Made by a program: the position numbers and the translations under genes
Assembly: GCA_964462595.1 (NCBI GenBank)
Contig: CAYWXM010000036.1
Span: 35,741-99,740 of the forward strand
Reading direction: 5' to 3'
Length of the DNA: 64,000 nucleotides
Source: SURF-21 sp964462595
Lineage (GTDB): Bacteria; Actinomycetota; Geothermincolia; Geothermincolales; RBG-13-55-18
The notes under the pieces: generated by a model
What the model saw: only the letters and a program-made list of their open reading frames with translations
What the model was told of the DNA's origin: nothing
Database searches by the model: none
In this document: positions 18,942-27,100 of the stretch, piece by piece
Layout of the letters: every line of letters begins with the position of its first letter
Position numbering within the stretch: the first letter of the stretch is position 1

Positions 18942-19328
18942 CAGGCCCCAGGCGTGTTTGCGGGACGCGGGAACGCGGGTATCGCCGCACTGGGGTTAAA
19001 TGCCGAGGCAGCCGTCATGGGAAGGAGCGCGTATCCTTGCATTACTCCCAGTGCATATTCCGGAAAGAGTATTGTAAAGATGCACCGTGGGGGATGGGGA
19101 GGGAGCCCCGCTCGGCTCTTGGACCGGGCCCGGGCGGTTCCCGTAGCCTGTAACCTGCCGTTTATGTTTACCGGGAAATGGCCGAAGTATCACATGAGCG
19201 AGGGGTATGATATTCGCCCGAGGATGCGGATGCCCCCAAAATCGCCTGCCAGCAAGTTCCGGTTCCCGGTCGATACCCTTTCCGGTATAGGTCGGGAACG
19301 GTGCAGCCAGTGAGAGGTATTTCACGGA
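18942..19328 (+). other. Intergenic boundary between mltG and the hydrogenase-like cluster
   Basis: About 390 bases marking the left edge of the accessory block. A 119-codon open frame (18954-19313) looks like chance coding: no family resemblance and no ribosome site. No terminator, integrase or direct repeats are seen. A promoter for the next cluster should lie here but cannot be placed. Confidence 0.4.
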
Positions 19329-19817
19329 ATGGTAGAGGACAGCGAGGTCTTGAGGAACAGGATAACGGCTATTTCCGAGGCCCTGGGGGTGATGAACCAG
19401 GCCGGGCTGGAGGTGACCGGTAGATCGGCACCCCAACTGATGTATTTCGCCGGCAAGGATCTTGGCCTCAAAGAAGCTGCCGCCTACGATAGTACCGACG
19501 ATCTGGAGCGTGCCTTGAAATGGGTTTTCCCGGAACGGGATGGGATGTGGAAGGTTACTCTCTGGAAGAACAAGGAAGATGATGATTTCTGGATATATGA
19601 TGTAGAGGAGATGTTCATCCGCCTCCTTTTCGAGGAATGCCCAATTCGGACAGCCTGCCTGGAGGCGGGAGTAAAGATGGGAGGTATTGTCTGCCAGACG
19701 TTTCACGGTTATGCGGCGGGCATGCTGGAGAGGATATTCTCCCGCAAGGTGGACCTCCATACCGAGCACATGGGCCCTGGTGCCTGCCTTGTGATGCTGG
19801 TGACGAACCTGGAGTAG
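19329..19817 (+). CDS. Cys-containing sensory-domain-like protein of the hydrogenase-like cluster
   Basis: A 162-residue soluble protein of uncertain family. The C-terminal half has spaced cysteines (EECPIRTACLEAG, GGIVCQTFHGYAAG, HMGPGACLVML), reminiscent from memory of V4R or methanogen-output-type sensory domains, in which cysteines bind metal or a ligand. The N-terminal half shows no family I can name. It is separated by three bases from the hydrogenase small-subunit-like gene, so the two are surely co-expressed. A role as redox or ligand sensor, or assembly partner for the complex, is inference from context. Confidence 0.7.
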   Translation: MVEDSEVLRNRITAISEALGVMNQAGLEVTGRSAPQLMYFAGKDLGLKEAAAYDSTDDLERALKWVFPERDGMWKVTLWKNKEDDDFWIYDVEEMFIRLLFEECPIRTACLEAGVKMGGIVCQTFHGYAAGMLERIFSRKVDLHTEHMGPGACLVMLVTNLE

Positions 19818-19820
19818 ACG

Positions 19821-20723
19821 ATGCGAGTAGCGATAGTTTCCCTTAGTTCTTGCCTGGGATGCCAGATGGTAATCCTCAGCCTCGAGGACTACCTTTTCAC
19901 GCTGATCAGCGAGAACAACGTGTCCTACGCGCCCTTTATCGCCGATCAGAAACATCTTAACGAGGTCGACCTGGTGCTCGTGGAGGGCGCGATACGTAAC
20001 GGGGATGATTATCGCAAGGCGAGAGAAGCGCGGGAAAAAGCAGGGCTTCTGGTCGCCCTGGGAACCTGCGCATGCCATGGAGGTGTACAGGGGCTGGCGG
20101 ACATGTTCTCGGAGGAAAGGCTGATGAGGCGACGCTTTGGAGCCGGTGCCTCCTTCGAGGGAGCACCGCAGGAGGTAGGGAGGCTTCTGCCCCTTGATTC
20201 ATACGTAAAGGTAGACGCATTTTTGCCGGGATGCCCTCCTCCGGTCGAATTGCTCAAATCCTTCCTCGATTTTGCGGTCTCGGGCACATTGCCCTCGCGC
20301 GAAGGTTCGAGCGTGTGCTCGGAGTGCATGGCATCAGGCATCCCGCTTCCTCAGCCTGGCCCGCGCAGGATGACCGAGGCCGAGCCGGTGGCCGGCAAAT
20401 GCCTGCTGGAGCAGGGGTTCCTGTGTATGGGGCCCTTTACGAGGGACGGGTGCGGGGCGGTATGCGTGAACGAGTACGGGGTGCCTTGCGCGGGTTGCAG
20501 GGGTCCCAGCGATGCCGTGCTCAAGGGCGGGGGGCAGGACCCGCAGTCGGAGACTTTGCGCAGGCTGGTGAGGGCCACGGGAAAGAACCTTCGCGAGATA
20601 CAGCAGGCTGTGCGAGACCCTGCGCATACATTTTTCAAGTACTGCATGGCGGAGCCTCTCCTGAGGCGTCGCAGGTCGGGAGGCACCGCGCCGTTCATGC
20701 ATCGTCTGGGAGAAAAGGAATAG
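19821..20723 (+). CDS. [NiFe] hydrogenase small-subunit-like iron-sulfur protein (group 3/MvhG-like)
   Basis: A 300-residue protein with the proximal-cluster ligands of group 3 [NiFe] hydrogenase small subunits: Cys11 and Cys14 (SSCLGC), GTCACHGG and PGCPPPVELL. A C-terminal part rich in cysteines (CMGPFTRDGCGAVC, PCAGCRGPSD) would hold further clusters. There is no twin-arginine signal, so the protein is cytoplasmic. The related MvhG, HoxY and sulfhydrogenase delta subunits pass electrons between the Ni-Fe site and a partner. The cluster ligands look intact although the large subunit next door is not canonical. Electron acceptor: possibly the ferredoxin encoded downstream. Confidence 0.88.
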   Translation: MRVAIVSLSSCLGCQMVILSLEDYLFTLISENNVSYAPFIADQKHLNEVDLVLVEGAIRNGDDYRKAREAREKAGLLVALGTCACHGGVQGLADMFSEERLMRRRFGAGASFEGAPQEVGRLLPLDSYVKVDAFLPGCPPPVELLKSFLDFAVSGTLPSREGSSVCSECMASGIPLPQPGPRRMTEAEPVAGKCLLEQGFLCMGPFTRDGCGAVCVNEYGVPCAGCRGPSDAVLKGGGQDPQSETLRRLVRATGKNLREIQQAVRDPAHTFFKYCMAEPLLRRRRSGGTAPFMHRLGEKE

Positions 20724-20766
20724 GGAAGGCAGATGGCGGCGCCTGAACGGATAAGATGGTGACGAT

Positions 20767-22086
20767 ATGTCGGAGATATTGATCGATCCGGTGACGAGGA
20801 TATACGGAAAGGCCAGCATGCGAGTTATCCTCGATGAGAAGGGAAGACCACGGGAAGCTCGCCTGCAGGCTTTCGGCTACCGTGGCTTTGACCAGATAGC
20901 GAGAGGATCGCATGTCGAGAACCTCTGCACCCTGGTTTCCAGGATATGCGGAGGAGATTCCCTCTTCCATCAGCTTGCGGCCGCAGCGGCGGTAGAAAAA
21001 GCGCTGGGCGTGGAGCCGCCACCGGAGGCGCAACGGCTGCGGGAACTTGCCTTGTGGGGGCAGATGTTCGAGCGGCACGCGGTTTCCCTGACCGTGCACA
21101 GCCTCCCCGACCTGCTCTTTCCGTCATCTGATCCGGGATTGCGCAATATCATCAGCATATATCGCGTGGACGAGGAGACGATCAAGCGTCTCATGGTTTT
21201 GAAGTCCGTCGCTACCAGCGTGTTGAGAGAGGCGGGTGGAAGAGCGGTGCACCCGGTAAATTTCCTTCCCGGGGGAGCTGTGAAGGATATACCCGAGGAG
21301 AGGAGGCGGGCTCTTATCGAAAAGCTGAACGAGATAAGGCCATTGCTTATAGAGACCGGCCGCCTGGTGAAATTGCTCTTGCGCAGGAACGAGGAGGCGG
21401 TAAACATGCTTGGAAGCGATACCGTACCTTGCCTTTCCCTCAAAGGAGAAAGCGGCATGGTGACCGCAGGGAAATCGCTGGCAGTGGTAGGCGAAGGGGG
21501 CGAGATCGTGGGCACGCTCACCCAGCAGGAAGCCGCCGAGAGGCTGCAGGAAAATAATTCTGGACATTCACATATCAGGAGCGCAGAGATATCCGGGATC
21601 GGAGAGGTAAGGGTAGGTCCGCTGGCACGTCTGAACGTCAACGGAAGATACGGCACGGCCCAGGCCGACGAGGAACTTGAAGAGGTCAAGGCGCATTGGG
21701 GGTTTCCACTCCACCGCAACATGATAAGCCACGTGGCCAGGATCCTGGAGATGATACACGCCTGGGAAAGGATGGTGAAGCTTCTGGGATTGCCGGCGAG
21801 CGAGATGATGCGGCGGACGTTTACCCCTTCCGCGGGTAGCGGCGTGGGGATAGTTGAGGCCCCCGAAGGGACGCTGGTTTACGGCGTGGTACTCGACGAG
21901 ATGGGGCTGGTCAAGCAGCTGGCCATAACCGCGCCCCTGCAGTTCAACCTGAAATCCCTGGAAAGAGCGGTGCTGGAGAGCGCGCGCGCCGTATCTGCAG
22001 GCGTCGAGACGACAGAAAGAGTCGGCTCCATGCTGGAAACGGCTATGCGGGCTTTCGCCCCGTGTATACCATGTGGAGTACATTAA
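20767..22086 (+). CDS. [NiFe] hydrogenase large-subunit-like protein with a degenerate metal site
   Basis: A 439-residue homologue of group 3 hydrogenase large subunits. The N-terminal metal motif, normally RxCGxCxxxH, reads RICGGDSLFH: Cys61 is kept, but the second (metal-bridging) cysteine is Asp64. The C-terminal motif, normally DPCxxCxxH, reads APCIPCGVH and keeps both cysteines (433, 436). The EAPRG motif, whose Arg sits above the active site in hydrogenases, is EAPEG (364-368). The protein ends exactly at the His after which other large subunits are trimmed, so no maturation protease is needed. These changes argue against ordinary H2 chemistry; the true reaction is unknown. It is encoded between the small subunit and a ferredoxin. 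Confidence 0.88.
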   Translation: MSEILIDPVTRIYGKASMRVILDEKGRPREARLQAFGYRGFDQIARGSHVENLCTLVSRICGGDSLFHQLAAAAAVEKALGVEPPPEAQRLRELALWGQMFERHAVSLTVHSLPDLLFPSSDPGLRNIISIYRVDEETIKRLMVLKSVATSVLREAGGRAVHPVNFLPGGAVKDIPEERRRALIEKLNEIRPLLIETGRLVKLLLRRNEEAVNMLGSDTVPCLSLKGESGMVTAGKSLAVVGEGGEIVGTLTQQEAAERLQENNSGHSHIRSAEISGIGEVRVGPLARLNVNGRYGTAQADEELEEVKAHWGFPLHRNMISHVARILEMIHAWERMVKLLGLPASEMMRRTFTPSAGSGVGIVEAPEGTLVYGVVLDEMGLVKQLAITAPLQFNLKSLERAVLESARAVSAGVETTERVGSMLETAMRAFAPCIPCGVH

Positions 22087-22119
22087 AGGTAAGGCGAGGA
22101 GACGGAGGTCGAGGCGAAG

Positions 22120-22410
22120 TTGGAAAACATGGAAACCGCGGAGCCCATGATAAGGATAGACCTCGAGAGGTGCACGGGCTGCCTCGAGTGTATCGATGTC
22201 TGTCCTCAGGTGGAGAACCTGGAGTTTCCAGTCTTCGAAAAAGGGGAGGACGGTTATCCGCGCGTGATCAACGAGGAGAGCTGCATCGGCTGTTTGAGCT
22301 GCGAGGCATACTGCCGGGCGGAAGCGATAAGGGTTGCTGCCGGAGCCCGGAAGGAGATATTCGGGAAGGCAGGAATAAGGGCGGAGTTAAAATGCAGGAC
22401 CATGTTCTGA
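22120..22410 (+). CDS. 2x[4Fe-4S] ferredoxin-like protein of the hydrogenase-like cluster
   Basis: A 96-residue protein with two cluster-binding motifs, CTGCLECIDVCP (about residues 18-29) and CIGCLSCEAYCRAEAI (about 55-70). The second motif has Arg instead of Pro after the last Cys. A spacer of about 25 residues separates them. The TTG start has GGAGGT ten bases upstream; an ATG nine bases later is the alternative. As the last gene of the cluster it is the likely electron carrier or fixed subunit for the hydrogenase-like pair. Confidence 0.88.
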   Translation: MENMETAEPMIRIDLERCTGCLECIDVCPQVENLEFPVFEKGEDGYPRVINEESCIGCLSCEAYCRAEAIRVAAGARKEIFGKAGIRAELKCRTMF

Positions 22411-22567
22411 GGGGTGTGTTTGCGGAGAGATGGTCTGCATCGAGTCCAGGCAGGAGACGTTCCGGGGAAAGGAGGTAACAAGCGTTTTCCAGGCTGTAGC
22501 GTGAAAGAAGCGCTTTGCCGGAGGGAGTTCGTGTCAAGAAAAACGGTGAGATGACGATATCTATGCA

Positions 22568-22595
22568 TTAGAGCCTGGTTTAACTTTAGTATAAT
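22568..22595 (+). promoter_or_regulatory. Probable promoter of the roadblock/GTPase cluster
   Basis: A perfect TATAAT (22590-22595) with TTAGAG (22568-22573) 16 bases upstream, in an AT-rich stretch about 145 bases before the first roadblock gene. A second weaker -10 (TAGAAT, 22660-22665) follows. Confidence 0.5.
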
Positions 22596-22693
22596 CAAGC
22601 AACAGAAACAACGGGATTAAAAAGCAAATATCGTAATGTCGATAACTGTAAAAGGTGTTTAGAATAACATTGCCAACAGGTTTTACGAAGGTA

Positions 22694-22714
22694 AGAGGGC
22701 AGTGAGCCCTCTTT
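22694..22714 (+). terminator. Hairpin in the leader of the roadblock cluster
   Basis: AGAGGGC, loop AGTGA, GCCCTCT, then TTT: a seven-base stem with a short T-run, lying after the putative promoter and before the first roadblock Shine-Dalgarno. It could be a weak terminator/attenuator or simply leader structure. Confidence 0.35.
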
Positions 22715-22740
22715 ACCGCTAGGGCAGGAGGTGGTGTGGA

Positions 22741-23094
22741 TTGCCCGATCTGAGAAAAGTCCTGGAAGAATTGGTTGCCACTGGAACGGTTCGAGCCGCA
22801 CTGGTGGTGGGAAGGGATGGCTTCATTATCGAGACGGCGGGTGAGGATGCCGGCCAGCTGGAAGCCGTGGGCGCCATAGCGCCCAGTTCTCTGGGTGCCG
22901 CTGAGGTCATAGGATTGGAACTGGCTCAAGGCCCCATGGCACAGGCGATGTTCGAATTCGAGAAGGGCGCAATACTTATGAGCGCGGTGGGCGCCGATGC
23001 GATTCTGGTTTCCATCCTGCCCTCGGGAGCTAACCTGGGGAAAGCGAGATACGATATCCGTAAGTATCTTCCCGCCATCGAGACCTCGCTCTAG
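22741..23094 (+). CDS. Roadblock/LC7 domain protein 1
   Basis: A 117-residue single-domain roadblock/LC7 protein (alpha/beta fold, LVVGRDGFIIETAG near the start and the typical GADAILVSILPSGANLG strand). Roadblock proteins act as GTPase-activating or scaffolding partners of small Ras-like GTPases (MglB in Myxococcus and Thermus, CvnB in Streptomyces). The TTG start follows AGGAGGT by eight bases. It is the first of three tandem roadblock genes upstream of a GTPase gene. Confidence 0.88.
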   Translation: MPDLRKVLEELVATGTVRAALVVGRDGFIIETAGEDAGQLEAVGAIAPSSLGAAEVIGLELAQGPMAQAMFEFEKGAILMSAVGADAILVSILPSGANLGKARYDIRKYLPAIETSL

Positions 23095-23159
23095 GGGATG
23101 AACGGTACCGTTTTCTCCTTGTATGAGTGAGCGTCCTGGTATTCTTTCAGGAGGTTAGA

Positions 23160-23534
23160 TTGGCTTCAGACAGAATAGAGAAGATGAACTCCATCCTCAG
23201 GGAACTGCGTTCCAGCCTGCAGGAGATCGAAGCGGCGGTACTTATAAGCTCTGACGCCATGGCCCTGGCTTCGGACATCTCGGACGACGCGGACGAGGAG
23301 AAGATCGGAGCCCTTTCAGCCTCAGTGCTCGGAATGGGCGAAAGGGCGGCCCGCGATCTCAAGAGGGGCGAGCTGGACCAGGTGTACATCAAGGGCGACC
23401 AGGGTTACCTGCTGCTGGTGCATTGCGGGCCGGACGCCCTGCTATCGCTTCTGGTAAGGCCGGAGGCGAAACTGGGCGTGGTCTTCATGGAAGGCAAACG
23501 CACCGCCGAAGAGCTGGCAAAACTTTTCGAATGA
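23160..23534 (+). CDS. Roadblock/LC7 domain protein 2
   Basis: A 124-residue roadblock protein starting at TTG 23160 just behind AGGAGGT; the frame opens 33 bases earlier but without a ribosome site. It resembles its downstream neighbour more than the upstream one: both have the segment GERxxxxLxRGELxQV followed by a Gly-Tyr strand and KLGVV or KLGLV, so genes 2 and 3 look like a tandem duplication. Likely partner of the GTPase encoded at 27547. Confidence 0.88.
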   Translation: MASDRIEKMNSILRELRSSLQEIEAAVLISSDAMALASDISDDADEEKIGALSASVLGMGERAARDLKRGELDQVYIKGDQGYLLLVHCGPDALLSLLVRPEAKLGVVFMEGKRTAEELAKLFE

Positions 23535-23582
23535 GAACGTTAAGAAATAGAACGTTCGGATTACGCATAGGAGGTCGATTAC

Positions 23583-23981
23583 TTGGCGGAGTCTAGGGAG
23601 GAGAGACTCAGAAACGCTCTTAGCGAGCTGGTTTCAAGATCTGCCGAAGTAGATGCGGCAGCTGTGGTCAGCATGGACGGCCTGGTAATGGCCTCGGTTC
23701 TGCCGAATACGCTTGAAGAAGACAGGCTGGGAGCCATGTCCGCAGCGCTCCTCAGCCTCGGAGAGAGGACCTCTGAGGAACTGGGAAGAGGCGAGCTGGC
23801 GCAGGTTTTCGTGGAGGGCAACTCGGGCTACGTTTTTCTCATGGCTGCCGGAGAGGACGCCGTCCTGACCGCGCTGGTTCGCAAGGGGAGCAAGCTGGGT
23901 CTGGTCCTTTACGATGTAAAAGGTGCCGCCAAGAAAATAGCGGAGATCATAAAGGTGGAATTCCGCATCGAGTACGATTGA
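23583..23981 (+). CDS. Roadblock/LC7 domain protein 3
   Basis: A 132-residue roadblock protein, TTG start seven bases after AGGAGGT. It is paralogous to the preceding gene (shared GELAQVFVEGNSGYVF-type strand and helix pattern). Three different roadblock chains could form distinct homo- or heterodimers on one GTPase. Confidence 0.88.
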   Translation: MAESREERLRNALSELVSRSAEVDAAAVVSMDGLVMASVLPNTLEEDRLGAMSAALLSLGERTSEELGRGELAQVFVEGNSGYVFLMAAGEDAVLTALVRKGSKLGLVLYDVKGAAKKIAEIIKVEFRIEYD

Positions 23982-24150
23982 GCGGAGGCGGGTACGCGAG
24001 CCTTAGGCTCATCGCGTGTGGAGCGGAAAAGAAAACGAAAAAGGACGGATGGGCAAAGGACTAAATGACACGGAGCGAATGGCAGTACAGGAGAGGAGAA
24101 CCAGCACCTGGCTGGAGGACAGCGACGCGATTAACGAGAGATGATGGCGG

Positions 24151-27100
24151 ATGGCTCTGAAGGGAAGTTTAAAGGATTTCAGCATCCCGGACCTGTTCCA
24201 ATTGCTGAACTTCGGCAAGAAGAACGGGACGCTCAACCTGACACGGGGACAGGCCAGGGGTTATATATGTTTCCGTAACGGCGAGGTATTCTTCGCCACC
24301 ACCAACTGGAAACGTCAATCCCTGGGCTTGAAACTGCTCAACGCGGGTATCGTAACAAAGGCACAGATAGACGAGGTGCTGGAGCTGCAGAAGACCTCGG
24401 CACGGGGACAGAGGCTGGGTCAGCTTCTGATAAGGCTCGAATATATAACCAAGGAGCAGCTTGAGGTGTTCGTGGAGGAGCAGATCCAGGATGCCGTGTT
24501 CGAGATGCTTCGCTGGACGGATGGCGATTTCGATTTTCAGCCTGGCGTCGTCTTCCCGGAGGAAGATATAGGACTCTCTATAAGCACCGAGGAACTTATC
24601 ATGGAGGGTTCGAGGCGACTAGACGAGTGGAATCGCATCGAGAAGAAGATCCCCAATCTTGAAGTTGTCTTCAAGATGACCTCCATGCAGGGCAGGGAGG
24701 CTGCGCAGATAAGCCTTACTCCCGAGGAATGGATGGTCCTTACCCACATCGATGGAGAGAAGACCGTGCGGCAGATCGTGGAGCTCACGGGCATGAGCAC
24801 GCTGCATACATGCAAGATCCTTTATGGCCTTATCGGTTCCGGCCTGCTCCAGAACATCACCCCCGACCTGGAGGAACAGGAGGCGGGGCTGAGGCTGGAG
24901 CATCTGGCGGAAGAGCTGGAGAAGGCAGGGGAGGAAAAGGCAGGGGAGGCGATCTTTCCCGAGGCAGAACCGGAAATCGCAGGTGCCTTGGAGGAGACAC
25001 TGGCGGAGGAAAGGGAAGAGGCGGCGGAGGCCGAGAACGTCCCATCGCGCGAGGAAGTCCTTCCGGTAGAGGAGGAGCCGTGGGAAGTAGCGGAGGCTCT
25101 GGGCGAGGTGTTCGAGAGACTGGAGGCGGGATCGACGAACGCGGTCGAGGCTGTAACGCCGGACGATATCAAGCGGGAGGTGCTTGAGAAAGGACATGTC
25201 GAGGTCGCGCCGGTGGACTATGCGCAGATAGCGGAGGAGGTGCTCCCAGCCGAGGAGGAAAGAGCGGGGGCCGAAGAGGAAAAAGCGGAGACGGTTCCGG
25301 CGGCGGCGGAAAAGCCTGCCGTGGTAAAGGAGAAGCCCGAGGAGATCGCGGTTATGCGGGACCGGCCGGAATTCGAGGAGGAAGCTGCCGCTCCGCAGGC
25401 CTTGGAGGCTGAAACGGAGGCGGAAGAGATAGAGATCGGCGAGGAGCCGGATGGGGAAATACTGGTCGAGGAGATCGTGTCGTCTGCTTTGGAAATCGAA
25501 TTAGTTGAGGAAGAGGAAACCGCGGATAAAGCGACGATAGCTGAGGTCGCGGAAGCGGCGGAGGTAGCCGAGGAGGCAGGAGAGGAAGAGGCGCTCGAGG
25601 AGATCGCGGGCGAAGCCATAGCCGGGGAGGCAGCGAAGGAAGAGGAAGAAGTATCCGTGGAGGAGCCGGTTATAGATTTGGTGACCACGATAGGAGCGCA
25701 ACATATTCTCGATGAAGTGAAGGAAAAAGAGGAAGAACACATCAGGAGGATGAAGGAAGTCGCCATGGAGGAGACCATGGAGGCGGAGGAAGTTCTCAAG
25801 ATAGACAGTAAAGAGGCGGAGCTCGAGGAGCTAAAGAAAAAGATAAGCTCTTTGCTTCCGGAAGGATTGGGCCTGGAGGAAAAGGAAGAAGAGCCGGTGG
25901 AGCAACCGGAGCGGGCGCCCCATTACCGCTTTGAGAAGATGACGAAAGAGAGCGTTGAAGCCAGGGCGGCAAAGAGGGCTTACCTGGAAAAGAAATATGG
26001 CAAGGTCGAGAGGCTGGCCGAGGAGGAAATCGCCGAACTGGAACCGGAGGAGATTCCGGAGGAATGGAAAAACCAGCTGGAAAAAACCACGCTCAAGGCC
26101 CAGAAAGATGAACCTGAGGTGATGAGCGAGCCTGGCGTTAAAGAGGGGATCAACCCAGGTAAGATTCTGGGGGGCGCTTTCAGGAGAGAGGGCGGGGCCA
26201 AGGAAATAGAGGGCGAGGAGGCAGCTCAACCCGCGGAGATCCTGCAGGGTGTGGAAGGTGAAGAAAAGGCCGGTAAAACCGCGCAAGCAGAAGAAGCAGG
26301 CCTCGAGGCGATACTGGAGCAGTTCGATCTTAGCGCTGCCGGAGCTGACGAGATGCAGACTACACGCCCGCCACTGGGAGAAATCGAGGAGAAGGTCGCT
26401 ATATCCGGTGATGATGGCATGGCATACAAGGTTGCTTCGGCCGCCGATATCCTGGAGAGCGTGATGCTCGAGAACATTACCGTGGGAGCGCAGGAAGAAT
26501 ACCCTTCAGACGTGGGCGCTTTTCTAAAGGGCAAGGAAAGAGAAACTCGTGAAACTGCTGCGGGTATAAGCGCGGATTCCCTCAAGGGATCAACTGCCGT
26601 AGATATCCTGGAGAGCATGATGCTCGAGGACGTGCCCGCAGACGAAATGGCGCTGCTCTTGAAGGATGAGGCACGATTACTGCACGAGATAACGCCACAG
26701 GGCGAAGGCCATGCCGATACATTTTTCGATGTGGAGGAGGCGACTGCGGCGGTTGACAGGGCAGGTGAAACATACAGGGACGAGATAGAGGAGCTGGAGA
26801 AAGAGATCCTAGAGGCTGAGAGAGGGACCCCGATAGTCGATATTACCGGGCTCGAGGACGAGATAGCCGCCCTGGAAGAGGAGATACTATCCGAGGAAAC
26901 GGTGCAGGAGAGCATCGCAGGTGAGATATCGAGCCTGGAGAAGGAGATCGTCGAAGCTTACGAGGTCGAGGAAAACGTGGGGGAGGCAGCCCCAATCGGC
27001 GACGAGGAGCCATCCTCCCTGGAGCAGCTCGAGAAGGTGATAGATGCGGGCACGGAAATGCCCAGCACTGAAGAAATCGAGCAGCCAGGGCTGGAGGTTA

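Larger units (their letters stand above)
22411..22740 (+). other. AT-richer intergenic region separating hydrogenase-like and roadblock clusters
   Basis: About 330 bases, visibly AT-richer than its surroundings from about 22560 on. It holds a candidate promoter, a small hairpin and a very good ribosome site for the first roadblock gene. No gene is apparent. Confidence 0.5.

Noticed and set aside
18954..19313. 119-codon plus-strand frame after mltG
   Set aside because: No ribosome site, no recognisable domain, composition of non-coding DNA in this genome.
18996..20078. 360-codon minus-strand open frame over the boundary before the hydrogenase-like genes
   Set aside because: Antisense to genes with strong motif support and runs through the intergenic region without a start site.
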